64,000 bases of DNA, taken from assembly GCA_951799405.1 (NCBI GenBank), contig OX637339.1:1178001-1242000 (forward strand), read 5' to 3'. The notes beneath the pieces were generated by a model, which did no database searches, was not told the DNA's origin, and was given only the letters and a program-made list of their open reading frames with translations. Below are positions 1 to 10,504 of the stretch, in pieces. The position numbers and the translations under genes are program-made. This DNA is from Agapetus fuscipes. Taxonomy: Eukaryota > Arthropoda > Insecta > Trichoptera > Glossosomatidae. Position 1 is the first letter of the stretch. The number at the start of each line of letters is the position of its first letter.

Positions 1-147
1 TTTCTTGTTTTTTTTTTTTCTGTTTTCGTGATTTTGCCTGCAACGTTTTATAATGACGAGCGTTTGGGTAATTGTGGCATAATATACAATATTATGTATT
101 GACTGGTATTTGCACTCAATGTACTCGTCATGAATCAAGCGCGCTTA

Positions 148-434
148 GGGGCCGTCCATAAATTACGTCATCGAATTCGGCCGATTTTCGACCCCCCCCC
201 CTTACAATCATCCTATAGTCATTATCTAATGACCCCCCCCCCCCTCTTGCTGTAATAATGGATGAGCTTAATAATTAATAATGTTATATTACTTACATAA
301 CATTTTGTATATTTTGTAGAAATTGGTATTTACAAGAACGACGTCACTTTTGGTACTCGTACATCATTTACCATCATCCGCACACCAGACTCCCCCCCCC
401 CTCAATGCGAATGACTTAATATATGGACAGCCCC
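148..434. mobile_element. Harbinger-like MITE, 287 bp
   Basis: The left end reads GGGGCCGTCCATAAATTACG and the right end is an imperfect inverted copy ending TGGACAGCCCC. Both ends abut TTA (145-147 and 435-437), a 3-bp target duplication. A TTA/TAA duplication with G-rich ends fits PIF/Harbinger. The interior has three long C runs and no coding sequence. Family assignment is inference from ends and duplication only. Confidence 0.6.
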
Positions 435-460
435 TTATATTATTATGATGATTAATTATG

Positions 461-805
461 GTTCATATATTATATAAAATGCATTATAAAATGTAACAGT
501 AGAAATTTTATAACAACTATGTGACAGACACCGTCACTGGAGCATTGATGTCTAGTATGTAAGTTATTATGTTTAAGTAATTTGTGAAAAAATTGTCAAT
601 GATCTGTTGGTGTTTTTACAAATAAATAAATAAATTAATTAATTATGGTTCATATATTATATCAGATGTAGACAGTAAAAATTTTATAACAACCATGTGA
701 CAGACCGTCACTGGAGCATTGATGTCTAGTATGTAAGTTATTATGTTTAACTTGTGAAAAAATTGTCAATGATCTGTTGGTGTTTTTACAAATAAATAAA
801 TAAAA
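461..805. repeat. Tandem duplication of a ~170-bp AT-rich segment
   Basis: Two successive copies (about 461-642 and 643-805) share ATGGTTCATATATTATAT, GTCACTGGAGCATTGATGTC and a closing AAATAAATAAATAA tract. The second copy has small deletions. The A-rich ends could be tails of a short retroposon, but no promoter boxes are visible. Confidence 0.7.
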
Positions 806-831
806 ATACTGATCTATGGCATCATCTGTAC

Positions 832-1354
832 ATGGACAACTACGACAACAGTGTGGAAAATAGTCAAATACTTTTACAACATAAAATTCGAATTTGTGGC
901 ACGATTCGAAAAAATAGAGGATTGCCTGATTGCCTAAAAGTAACTAAATTGAATAAGGGAGAAGCGATTTTTCGAAGGAAAAAAGATGTTCTCTTACAAG
1001 TTTGGCAATCGAAAAGAGAAGTGTCTATAATTTCTACCATACATTCGGCAGAAATGCGAGAAAGTCACAGCATAGATTGGAAAACTAGTGAGAACATAGT
1101 GAAACCCAGCGCCATAATCGATTACAATAAATATATGAAAGGCGTTGATCGAGCAGACCAATATCTTTCGTATTATTCTATTTTACGAAAAACCACTAAA
1201 TGGACCAAAAGACTAGCGATGTATGTAATAAATTGTGCATTATTCAACTCATTTGTTGTGTACAATTCTGTAAAAGAAAGGAAAATAAAATATAAACAAT
1301 TTTTAAAGGACATCGCAGAGCACTCGGTGGCTGATCAGATATTGTCGGATGACA
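832..1354 (+). pseudogene. piggyBac-family transposase, C-terminal fragment
   Basis: About 170 residues resemble the second half of a piggyBac (DDE_Tnp_1_7) transposase. MDNYDNS matches the region of the second catalytic Asp. CGTIRKNRG, the Pro-Ser…DYNKYMKGVDRADQ block (third catalytic Asp region) and RKTTKWTKRLAMYV follow in family order. The N-terminal part with the first catalytic Asp and the C-terminal Cys-rich domain are missing, so it is not functional. From about 1355 the open frame runs on into a SINE fragment and stops at 1551; that tail is not part of the transposase. No terminal repeats were found around it. Confidence 0.8.
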
Positions 1355-1494
1355 CCCCACTTCAACTGAAAGTGGTTGGTGTGAGGCCGGCCCCCTTACC
1401 TGTAAAAATAAATAGGTCCCGAAGCGCCACATGCGACCCCTTCGGGGATAACGCAGGCAAGAAGTTACACTATATGTGTAGCTTAGTTGCGTTT
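1355..1494 (+). mobile_element. tRNA-derived SINE, 3' fragment (copy 1)
   Basis: Matches the 3' half of the SINE seen complete at 27154-27492: CCCACTTCAACTGAAAGTGG, GGCCGGCCCCCTTACCTG, the CGACCCCTTCGGGGATAACG block and TATGTGTAGCTTAGTTGCG. The tRNA-like head is missing. It provides the last ~45 codons of the open frame that begins in the piggyBac remnant. Confidence 0.85.
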
Positions 1495-1807
1495 ATATTC
1501 AAGACCCGGAACCAACACCATCAACATCTGGTATCCGAAAAACATCTGTAAAATGTAACGGCGTCGCCCCGACTGCGTCGAGCCTCTGCTGTTAGAAACC
1601 CTCCGGCTAACATCAGGGTTGTGTGTGAGCATGGACGTCCTCGTCTCAGGGTGGTTGGTAGATGGGTTTGACTACAGTCTGAAAAAGAAGTTTCAACTCT
1701 ACAGCAAAGAGAAACAAAAAGATAAAAGAGGAATGTGGTTTATTTAAAAGAAATCATTCTTTACACAGAAGAACAACATTTACAGAGGAGGTAACTCATA
1801 GTTCTAT
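1495..1807. other. Unassigned sequence between SINE and dispersed repeat
   Basis: No gene seen. A stretch near 1611-1660 (CATCAGGGTTGTGTGTGAGC…) recurs in inverted orientation near 10070-10115, so this is probably part of an unrecognised repeat. Confidence 0.4.
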
Positions 1808-1985
1808 TATCAATGAAGTATCTCGCAAAATTACGAAAAACTTATTTATTAAAATTCTCATTATCTAATTTTATTTGTTTTATTGATGGTTATTAATAAT
1901 TATCACTACTTGGTAGACATAAACTTTCATTAATAAAAGTATAAACAATCTTGTGACTTTATAATATCAAAGATGGCGTCAGAAA
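1808..1985 (+). repeat. Dispersed repeat R-178, copy 1
   Basis: ATTATCAATGAAGTATCTCG through CTTGTGACTTTATAATATCA is about 95% identical to 9886-10060. The second copy follows directly on the AGGTC…ACCT minisatellite, so the two may be parts of one larger element with an internal minisatellite. Confidence 0.75.
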
Positions 1986-2120
1986 GCTTCTAGAACAAAT
2001 AGAGTTTGCTTGTAAACAACAAAACAAGATGGCGTCAGAAACCTTCTAGAACAAAATCGAGATTGCTTGTAAACAACCAAACAAGATGGCGATCGAGACG
2101 CTCGAGAAAACAAAATGTTT
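1971..2120. repeat. ~60-bp tandem repeat
   Basis: Two full units and a partial third begin AAGATGGCG and continue …TTCTAGAACAAA…GCTTGTAAACAACAAAAC. AAGATGGCG resembles a YY1/Pho-type site, but function is not shown. Confidence 0.7.
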
Positions 2121-2159
2121 TTCTCCAACCCATAATACACGTAGATATTTACTTTCAAC

Positions 2160-4190
2160 AATGAGGAACATCTGAAAACACACTCTTAGAACAAAGCTTC
2201 ATGCTCAAGTTATCCACAGAGAGAAGGCAAACATTCAATTTAAATTGTATCAATCATATATGAGAATTATTGTTTTATTTCTAATTATTCCATGCTCTAA
2301 TAAGCGGAAAATCAAGTCCAATTGATTACTTATAACTCTCAATGTATTATAAAAGAATACCATACACAACGGGTATGCCTACGCGGAAGAACCACGTGCA
2401 ATTTTCTGAGGAAAATGATTTAATTATGTAAATCCAATACAAATTGAGGCTCAATGAGTCCATACAGTAACAATTAAAAGCTTACAGGTGATTATGGGTG
2501 AAGTTATCGTGCCTGAACACGTAGGTTCTCGAAGAGAATCTCGAAAAAAAATTAAATGAAATCAATCGTAAATCTGATTTGATCAATCCACAATTATGAA
2601 TGCTAATTGAACTCAAACAATAGTAATTAGATGAATCGGAGAGGTATTAACAAGACTAAACGTTTACTCGCGTGCGAATATCACGCGGAGTAGATTGGGA
2701 CTGAATTTAATAATCTGGATCAATTAAAACAACAGTTCTGTGAAAGAATATCAATTATCTCGTTATTCTATCGGATGTTTACAGATTAAACAAAAATATT
2801 TGTTAGAATCTCAAAATGGCGGAGCCCATTTTGAAAACATTCTAAATTTTACAAATACAATTATCTCAGACGAAATATGTGTGCTGGGGTTATGGAAGGA
2901 ATGTTGGAAGGAATGGGAAAGGGAATTTGGGGAAGATGGGAGTTTTACTTGATCTCGGTCATGGTGCGGCTACGTGATGGGTGGTGAGTCCTCCATCGCC
3001 CGTCACCGTCCGACACGTCAGGTCTTGACGGGGTCGTCAGTACAAGTCGACTATGAATCCTTCTTCCCACTCCGCCGTCTGCTCGTTTCCGCCCCGCGCG
3101 ATCCTCGGGCTCTTCCGCTCGCGCTCGGGAATCTTCGTGCGGGATGGCTTATCGCTTGCAGCGCTGGCATCGTTGCTTTCGAGATTCCCGGGGTTTTTGA
3201 AATTTGCTCGCAGCTTGGAACTAGGCGCGACACCCCATCCCTTCTTGGGTGGAAAGTTTTTGGACTCTTTCCTGGTATGAGTTCAATTGGGAGTATCCGT
3301 ATTCCTTCAAGGACATCAGTCTATGAAGGTCTTCAATGGTTGGATTCCTTGTTATTTGGAAGTTTCATCCAAGCGCAATTGGAGATGGTGTTTGAGGTGC
3401 ATTGTCCGTGTTTTGTTATGGAGAATTCTTTCAAGGACATCAGTCTATGAAGGTCTTCTTTGGGAGAATGGAGCGTTAGACATTAGGAGTAGGCGAGATG
3501 AATTCATGAGGCTTGTTTGATCTTCCTTCTTGAAGAATCTTGATCTCGTGAGAACTCTTCTCTCTTGCAAGATCTTGATCTCGGGGAAATTCTTCTCTCT
3601 TGAAGGAGCTTGATTTCTCTTCGTTCAGTTTTTCAATGTTTCCTCTCGTTGGTGTAATATAACTAAGAAGTCATTATTCTAACCTTACTCTAAGACTTAA
3701 GTAATTCTAAATAACTAGGTTCATTTAAATTCCTCGGGGAGAAAACAAGTTTTTCTCTCCGGCCACGCTCTGTTCGCAAAAACACAACAATGCTGCAAGC
3801 AAGGAGTCTTCATGCGAGCACAACATGAGGTTTGGTAATGGCAAGGTTACCGTTTCTGTCACTAGACAGGATATCAACATTTAATAGATGTTAGCTGTTG
3901 ACAGCTACCAAATAGTAGATAGCAGCTCATGGTCATCGTCCTCTGATTAGGATACATGTTGAAACTTTTATCAGAAACTGAAATCATAAAAATTACATTA
4001 ATCTACACAGCCGTCATCGACTCCGGGTGAATGACGTCTGTTTGATCCCTCAGGTAGAGAGTCTTTTGAAGGGACATAAGGGCTAAATATCTTATGTCTC
4101 TTCCGTCATCTTTTCTTAAGCGACATGATCATCGCTGTGCTGGTAAGATAAGCTTGACCACAAAATTTGGTTGAAACCACCACTGTTTCC
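2160..4190. other. Long non-coding stretch with a GC-rich island and a 28-bp direct repeat
   Basis: No recognisable protein. 2950-3290 is much richer in G, C and CpG than its surroundings. A 28-bp direct repeat starting TTCAAGGACATCAGTCTATG lies at 3306-3333 and 3430-3457. CTTGATCTCG and CTTCTCTCTTG motifs recur at 3530-3625. A 158-codon open frame (2974-3450) overlaps this composition bias and matches nothing I know. It may be an old LTR or leader of an unidentified element. Confidence 0.4.
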
Positions 4191-4194
4191 TTCT

Positions 4195-4500
4195 TTCGTA
4201 TTATCAGGTCGACACCTATCATGTTTTGTATTATCAGGTCAATCACCTATCATGTTTTTCTATGACCAGGTCAACACCTGTCACGTACTTTCTCACACAT
4301 ATAATCAGGTAAGTACCTATTATCTCTCCGTCGTATTATCAGGTCGTCACCTATCATGTCTTGTATTCTCAGGTCAACACCTATCATGTTTTGTATTATC
4401 AGGTCAATCACCTATCACGTTTTTCTATGACCAGGTCAACACCTGTCATGTACATCTTTTCATTATCAGGTCAACACCTATACCTACACCTACAACACCT
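4195..4500. repeat. AGGTC-nn-CACCT minisatellite, left part
   Basis: About nine 30-40 bp units share a TATCAGGTCNNCACCTATCATGTTTT-like core with the near-palindrome AGGTcaacACCT. The array resumes at 9790-9885 beyond the LINE and Copia insertions. Confidence 0.85.
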
Positions 4501-4504
4501 ACAC

Positions 4505-4757
4505 CTACCTCTTCGCCAGATTAAGGCAATCAGGAGATGTTTACCATCAGGGGCGGTCAGGACCCTGGTTAACGCTTTTGTGATGTCTCGGGTTGACTAT
4601 TGCTCAACGCTGTATATAGGTCAGCCGAAAAAACAGTTCAGCCGACTACAATCTGTGCTGAACTCTGCAGCAAGACTCATTTTCGGGATGTCCAAATTTA
4701 ATCATATTACTCCATTGTTGAAAGAACTGCATTGGCTTCGTTTTCCGGAGAGGGTGG
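4505..4757 (+). pseudogene. CR1/L2-like LINE reverse-transcriptase C-terminus, 5' piece
   Basis: About 80 residues are typical of the region downstream of the RT catalytic core in CR1/L2-group LINEs: SRVDYCSTLYIG, then LNSAARLIFG and HITPLLKELHWLRFPERV. The element is 5'-truncated and sits in the minisatellite. The frame is cut at 4757 by Copia-1 and resumes at 9372. A related fragment lies at 32728-33240. Clade assignment is tentative. Confidence 0.75.
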
Positions 4758-4762
4758 TCTAC

Positions 4763-4965
4763 TGTTGAAAATGTAATTTTGATAATAGTAACTCACATAT
4801 GTGCATGTTGGTAATATTGTCTATGAAAGTAAATAGAAGAAGAAGAATTAAAAATGTTACTTCCGGAATAAAAATAAAAGAAGTCAACATGTGTTTCTTT
4901 TCTCAATAAATAAAACTTAATAAATAAAATACAAATCCACTTATAAATAAATAAAAATAACAAAA
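4763..4965 (+). repeat. Copia-1 5' LTR
   Basis: 203 bp, matching 9164-9366 except for one T/A difference near the AAACTTAATAAAT tract. It should hold promoter and polyadenylation signals; AATAAA motifs are frequent near its end. Confidence 0.95.
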
Positions 4966-4979
4966 GGTTATGTGCCCAG
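4966..4979 (+). promoter_or_regulatory. Copia-1 primer-binding site
   Basis: GGTTATGTGCCCAG directly after the LTR is complementary, with one mismatch, to the anticodon-stem region of initiator tRNA-Met. Drosophila copia primes from an internal half of that tRNA. Confidence 0.8.
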
Positions 4980-5069
4980 TACGATCACACAAATTGGACA
5001 AAACTTCGACGTTGTTGACATTTGACAGTTGAAGCGTGTTTCGTGGAAGCGTGGTGCGAGTCTGCAAAC

Positions 5070-5756
5070 ATGGCTCTCAATGAAGAAAACGAAGAACTAA
5101 GTGGAATTCAAATCCTTAGGGATAGCTCTACTTACCAGATATGGAATTACGAGATAAAAATAATGTTTGGAGCTAAAGGTCTCTTGGATATTGTAGAAGG
5201 AAAGGAAATAAAACCAGAAGATAGCAAGCCTGATGAAGTAAAGAAATGGATCGTCAAAGATTACAAAGCAAAATTTCTAATTATGAAAACCTTGGACAAA
5301 AAAATTAAAGTGCACTTGGTGAATTGTGAAACTTCAAATGAAATGTATAAAAAGCTGGAAACCATTTTTAAAAAAGACACAATACAAAGAGTACAGTCCT
5401 TACTTCAAGATTTTTATAATTTCAACTTTGACAAAAGCAAAGATGTCATTAACAATATAAGTAACATACAGAACATAGTCTACCAACTTAACAAAATGGA
5501 CGGAGAGACAAGTAAAATAAGTGATGTAATGGTTATCAGTAAAATAATGACAATTCTTCCACCAAAATACCAATATTTTGAAGCAGCATGGGACTCGACA
5601 GCAGAAAAAGAAAGAAACATGGAAAATCTAATTGCCAGACTAGCAAAAGAAGAGGAGAAGCTAGGAAAAGAAAAATACACGAAGAAAAAGCAGCTTTTAA
5701 AACAACTTTTAAGAAAAATTATAAAGATAATAAAATGTCAAAGATCAATTATATAA
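5070..5756 (+). CDS. gag: Copia-1 Gag (UBN2-type) frame
   Basis: The ATG at 5070 opens MALNEENEELSGIQILRDSS. The following 200 residues have the copia-type capsid pattern: YQIWNYEIKIMF, the KAKFLIMKTLD block and MYKKLETIFKK. The zinc knuckles are not in this frame. The frame runs into a lysine-rich tail and stops at 5756, while the knuckles continue in the next frame (-1) from about 5690. This is either a single-base slip in the A-rich tract GAAGAAAAAGCAG or a -1 frameshift; a mutation is more likely because most copia elements use one long ORF. Confidence 0.85.
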   Translation: MALNEENEELSGIQILRDSSTYQIWNYEIKIMFGAKGLLDIVEGKEIKPEDSKPDEVKKWIVKDYKAKFLIMKTLDKKIKVHLVNCETSNEMYKKLETIFKKDTIQRVQSLLQDFYNFNFDKSKDVINNISNIQNIVYQLNKMDGETSKISDVMVISKIMTILPPKYQYFEAAWDSTAEKERNMENLIARLAKEEEKLGKEKYTKKKQLLKQLLRKIIKIIKCQRSII

Positions 5757-8254
5757 AAGGCAAAAAGAAAATTTGTGAGTTCTGTAAAAGAGAAAACCAC
5801 CAAGAAAATGAATGTTTCTTTAAGCCAATACCTGGCAAAGATCTGTGCATTCACTGCAAGAAAAACAATCATGCCAGTGAAAAATGTTTCTTCAGAAACA
5901 GAGATAGAAATGGAGGAAAAACTGCTTTTCTTGTGGAAACACATTTATCTGTAAAGAATCAACAAGAAGCTGACACAATATTTGCAGTGGATAGTGCATG
6001 CACAGGACACATGACTTATGAAAAGAAAATTTTAAAGAATACCAAAAGAATTGAAGAAATAAATATCAAAGTTGCAAAAAAGGGTGAAAACCTCAAGGCA
6101 AATCAGCAAGGATCCGTTGAATCGGACAATGTGATTCTGAATGATGTCGTTTACGTCCCGACATTGACCAGAAATCTATTCTTAGTTGGACAAGCAACCA
6201 GCAAAGGTGGTGTTGTTATTTTTGACAACGAAAAAGTAAGAATTATGAAAGACTGTGAAACTGAAATAAAAGGTGAAATAATACTTGAAGGAAAAAAGAC
6301 TGACACCGGTCTCTACCTTGTTGACCTAAAACAAACAGATGAAAATAGCTTTGAAGAAGAAGTCCTACTCACTGTTAATCAAGAAGATGTAATAAAGAAA
6401 TGGCATAAGAAGATGGGACACCTTAACTTCAATGACATGAAAAAACTCGCCAATTTGTGCGAGGGTGTACCAGATATTTTAAAGAAAACAAATGTGATGC
6501 AAATTTGCGAACCTTGTGCAATTGCAAAACTGGTAAGAAGCCCATTTGACTCTGTCAGGAAAAGGGCGACTAGGCCACTTGAAATAATCCACACAGATAT
6601 ATGTGGAAAAATAAGCCCTGAAACAGAAAATGGTGAAAACTATATACTTACATGTCTGGATGATTTTTCCCATTTCCTGAAAGTTTACCTACTTAAGACA
6701 AAAGATGAAACAGAAGAATATCTTAAGGACCATATAGCTGAAGCTGAAGCACATTTTAACCTTAAAGTGTCAAAAATAAGATGTGACAGAGGAGGAGAAT
6801 ATAGAAGCACTAGCTTCAAAAAGTGGTGCAAAAATAAAGGAATAGTCATTGATTATACCATAGAAGATACTCCTCAGCTGAACGGTAAAGCAGAAAGAAT
6901 GAATCTCACTATCATGAATAAGGTGAGAGCAATGCTTAAAGAATCAGGACTAAACAATACAATGTGGGGATATGCTACAGAAACTGCTACCTATCTCACT
7001 AATAGAAGCCCAACACACGCTGTTGAGGTAACACCGGCACAGATCTGGTATCGACAAAAACCAGATTTAAATAGACTGGAGATTTTTGGTACCGAAGTGT
7101 TTACCAAGAATCTAGGAAGACTGAAGAAATTAGAAGATAGAGCCAAGAAAGGTATTCTCGTGGGATATGCCATGAATGGATACAGAATCATGGATCCTAT
7201 AACAAAGAGAGTCTACATTTCAAGAGATGTAAGATTCACAAACCAATTTCCAAAAGAAGAAGATCCTGAAACAGTTATGCTGTCAATCAATGGAGAACAA
7301 GAAAATAAAGAAAATCAAAGTGATGATGAACAAGAAGATGTACAAGAAGAAAACATTAACGAAGAAGAAGAAAATATAAATGATGATGAGAATGAGGAAG
7401 CACACCAAGTCAGACCTCAACGACAAATAAGACTACCAAATAGATTTCAAGACTATGCTATGCTAACGGAAGAAGACATTCCTAACACCTATGAAGACTG
7501 CATCAAATCGGCAGAAAAAGAAGAATGGATAAAAGCTATTGATGAAGAAAAACTCTCTCTTGAGAAAAATAATACTTGGATGTTAGTGGATGAAAAACAT
7601 GCAAGAGGTAAAGAAACGATCACATCAAAATGGATATTCAAGGAAAAATCTGATGGAACAAAGAAAGCAAGATTAGTGGCACGAGGATGTCAACAGAAAA
7701 AAGATAATTTAGATTTTCAAGATATATACAGCTCAGTTGTGCAAACTACTTCATTGCGTATACTGTTGGCACTTGCAGCACAACAAGATCTAATAATCAA
7801 GACATTTGATGTAAAAACTGCTTTCTTGAACGGAGACTTACAAGAAGAAATATTTATGAAAGTTCCAGAAGGATACAATGTACCAGGTAAAGTATGGTTT
7901 CTAAAGAAAGCTCTTTATGGACTGGTACAGGCACCTCATCAATGGAATAAAAGATTAACAAATTTTCTAAAGAAAGAAAATCTCATTCAACTCAAAACTG
8001 ATCAATCAGTTTTCAAATTGAATGGATCTGAAAAACAACTGTATTTAGCCATACATGTAGACGATGGTTTGATAATTGGCAATAATGATGAAGACATAAA
8101 CTATTTGATAAAAAGTCTGAAAGAAAGTTTTGAAATAACTGTAAATGAAAAACCAGAAACCTATCTCGGTTTAAAAATAAGAATAAGTGATGAAGGAATT
8201 AATGTCAGTCAATCAGAATATGCTGCAAAAGTTGTGAAGAAATTTTTTGAATGA
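5588..8254 (+). pseudogene. pol: Copia-1 Pol: zinc knuckles, protease, integrase, reverse transcriptase
   Basis: The true coding part starts after the frame change near 5690. Two CX2CX4HX4C knuckles (CEFCKRENHQENEC and CIHCKKNNHASEKC, about 5773-5892) come first. A protease site AVDSACTGHMT follows; DSA replaces the usual DSG. Integrase has the HHCC zinc site (WHKKMGH…CEPC) and the acidic triad in HTDICG, DRGGEY and NGKAERMN. RT has FDVKTAFLNGD, KALYGLVQAP and HVDD. The frame ends at a TGA after a T6 run (8243-8248), where one inserted base shifts it out of the RNase H frame. Confidence 0.9.
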
Positions 8255-8993
8255 AAACTGTAAACCACAGACAACTCCCATGACAAAATTGAAAGGTAAA
8301 CAAGAAAATAATGGAATAATAAATTATCCATATAGAGAAGCTGTGGGAAGCTTGCTCTATTTAAGCACAAAGACAAGAATAGATGTCACATATGCCGTGA
8401 ATCAGGCAAGTAAATATCTAAATAATCCAACCAATCAAGATATCATCAACGTTAAACGTATTTTAAGATATTTAAGAGGTACTTTAGATACAGGAATACA
8501 ATATTCTGTTTCAAAAGAACAAGATATTCATCTAGAAGCATACTGTGATGCTGACTTTGCAAATGATGAAGAAAACAGAAAGAGTACTTCAGGATACATT
8601 ATACTGTTTGGTGGTGGACCTATATCTTGGAACTCAAGAAAACAAACTGGTGTATCACTGTCCACAACAGAATCAGAGTACGTATCGGCAGCCACTTGTT
8701 GTCAAGAAATGAAGTTTATTAAAAATTTCATCGAAGAACTACTGAAGAAAAATGTGAGAATGACACTATACATTGATAATCAAAGTACACTTAAAATGAT
8801 TAAATCTGGTCAAACAACCAGGAAAAGTAAATACATTGATGTAAAATATCATTTCATCTGTGATGAACTGAGCAAAGGCTGGTTCAATATAAAATGGTGT
8901 GAATCAAAACAACAGCTGGCAGATATACTTACTAAACCTCTGAATAACCCAATTTTTTCTTCTTTAAGAGACAAGCTAATGTATAAATGTTAA
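8247..8993 (+). pseudogene. Copia-1 RNase H and end of RT
   Basis: Continues Pol after the slip at the T6 run. REAVGSLLYLSTKTRIDVTYAV is the post-RT connection. RNase H has YCDADFAND, GYIILFGGGPISW, STTESEYVSA and YIDNQSTLKMI. It stops at 8991-8993, about 150 bp before the purine tract. Apart from the frame there is no visible decay. Confidence 0.9.
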
Positions 8994-9150
8994 TATAATA
9001 AGTCATGATACTGTTTTTTTTAATAATGTTTTGTATATCTACTTTCAGGGAGTGATATCAAATGTTTATTTCAAAATGTATTATTTAAAGAAGTCAAACA
9101 ACTAGTAATAATTCCTAAATTCATAATGTATGCAATATATGCAATATGCT

Positions 9151-9163
9151 CGTTAAGGGAGTG
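9151..9163 (+). promoter_or_regulatory. Copia-1 polypurine tract
   Basis: CGTTAAGGGAGTG lies immediately before the 3' LTR, the expected place for plus-strand priming. Confidence 0.7.
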
Positions 9164-9366
9164 TGTTGAAAATGTAATTTTGATAATAGTAACTCACATA
9201 TGTGCATGTTGGTAATATTGTCTATGAAAGTAAATAGAAGAAGAAGAATTAAAAATGTTACTTCCGGAATAAAAATAAAAGAAGTCAACATGTGTTTCTT
9301 TTCTCAATAAATAAAACTAAATAAATAAAATACAAATCCACTTATAAATAAATAAAAATAACAAAA
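9164..9366 (+). repeat. Copia-1 3' LTR
   Basis: 203 bp, paired with 4763-4965 and followed by the target duplicate TCTAC. Confidence 0.95.
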
Positions 9367-9371
9367 TCTAC

Positions 9372-9780
9372 CGTGTTTGTTTGATGGTTTACAAAGCTGT
9401 CAATGGTACGGCTCCTTCATACCTGTCTGACATGTTCTCACCTATTGAGATAGATTTGAGACGCCAAACTCTCAGATCTGCAGGGTGTGGGGTGGTTGAC
9501 TTAGTCCAGCCGTCACGTCAGACACGCACTAATTTTGGGGACCGTGCTTTCCGGTTTGCGGGCCCAATGGAGTGGAACAGACTACCACCTAATGTGAGGA
9601 AGGCAGAAACTGTTGGTGTCTTTAAAGGAGCACTAAAGACGCATCTTTACAAAAAATCTTATCCGTGATTTGAGAGGGCCCTTGAGGTGTGACACACACA
9701 AAAACGGCGCTCTTCAATTATGTGTACCTTATAAATAAATTATCCTTGTATATATATATATATAATGTACATCTCTTCAC
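9372..9780 (+). pseudogene. CR1/L2-like LINE C-terminus, 3' piece and tail
   Basis: Resumes the frame lost at 4757: VCLMVYKAVNGTAPSYLSDM, then FGDRAFRFAGPMEWNRLP and FKGALKTHLYKKSYP, with a stop at 9666-9668. The 3' UTR (GGGCCCTTGAGGTGTGACAC…AACGGCGCTC) ends in a (TA)n tract. The same 3' end is at 33140-33240 and, inverted, at 10760-10805. With 4505-4757 it forms a 5'-truncated copy predating Copia-1. Confidence 0.85.
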
Positions 9781-9789
9781 TCTTGCTTT

Positions 9790-9885
9790 CAGGTCAACAC
9801 CTGTACACTCGTATTCTCAGGTCGTCACCTATTATCGTTCTATTGTATTATCAGGTCATCACCTATTATGGTTCTATTGGATTAT
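9790..9885. repeat. AGGTC-nn-CACCT minisatellite, right part
   Basis: Three more units (CAGGTCAACACCTGTA, CAGGTCGTCACCTATT, CAGGTCATCACCTATT) continue the array of 4195-4500. Confidence 0.8.
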
Positions 9886-10060
9886 CAATGTAGTATCTCG
9901 CAAAATTACGAAAAACTTATTTAATAAAATTCTCATTATCTAATTTTATTTGTTTTATTGATGGTTATTAATAATTATCATTACCACAAAGGTAGACATA
10001 AACTTTCATTAATAAAAGTATAAACAATCTTGTGACTTTATGATATCAACAAGATGGCAC
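9886..10060 (+). repeat. Dispersed repeat R-178, copy 2
   Basis: Near-identical to 1808-1985; starts directly after the minisatellite. Confidence 0.75.
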
Positions 10061-10129
10061 CAGAAACCCCTGAGATGAGGATGTCCTAGCTCATACATCA
10101 ACCCTGATGCGAACCGGTGGGTCTCAAAC

Positions 10130-10425
10130 ACTTTATATGTCTGTTACACTTTATATGTATTTGTTATGGTAGAATACGCTCCACATAAAACAGGGTTACG
10201 TTTTTTAGCCCAGTATCTGTTTGAGTCATAATATGATTGTGTTAACTTGACTATATTGTTACATAGAGGATGGTTGAGATAGCTTATGCGTTTGAGAAGA
10301 AATCTCTCTGCAAGGTATCGCCTCCTAATGGGTATTGGCATACTTGTAGAGCATTGATAGGAGTCGGACAGTAATTGTGTTGCTGGAGTGAAGTTTTCCG
10401 GGATCTGTTGCCGTGGTCTGTGGGA
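10130..10425 (-). pseudogene. RNase H LINE fragment
   Basis: PIRRRYLAERFLLKRISYLNH, then SNRYWAKKRNPVLC and AYSTITNTYK are the same segment found just upstream of the RNase H domain at 54640-54817. Only this internal piece is present. The surrounding 128-codon open frame runs into unrelated sequence with the palindromic repeat at 10505-10573. Confidence 0.75.
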
Positions 10426-10504
10426 GCTGGAGCTTCCGGACGTTTCGCCCATTTCTACAATGGGCTTCTTCAGCGTGAAGTATGATGAAGATGAAGATCT
10501 TGAT

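Larger units (their letters stand above)
4763..9366 (+). mobile_element. Copia-1: complete Ty1/copia LTR retrotransposon, 4.6 kb
   Basis: Two 203-bp LTRs start TGTTGAAAATG and end ATAACAAAA. They are flanked by the 5-bp duplication TCTAC (4758-4762 and 9367-9371). A primer-binding site (4966-4979), gag, pol in the copia order PR-IN-RT-RH and a purine tract (9151-9163) are all present. The LTRs differ at one position that I can see, so the insertion is recent. Two frameshifts in the coding region (about 5690 and 8243-8248) imply this copy cannot make a full polyprotein. It interrupts a LINE fragment. Confidence 0.95.

Noticed and set aside
1355..1551. C-terminal extension of the piggyBac transposase
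   Set aside because: The residues come from a SINE (VVGVRPAPLPVKINR recurs at other SINE copies), not from a transposase domain.
2974..3450. 158-codon open frame in the GC-rich island
   Set aside because: No recognisable domain, overlaps other open frames in the same GC-rich stretch and includes a non-coding direct repeat.
4195..4500. CRISPR-like array or nuclear-receptor (AGGTCA) response elements
   Set aside because: Units are irregular and contiguous without unique spacers, and the half-site is a by-product of the minisatellite core in a eukaryotic TE nest.
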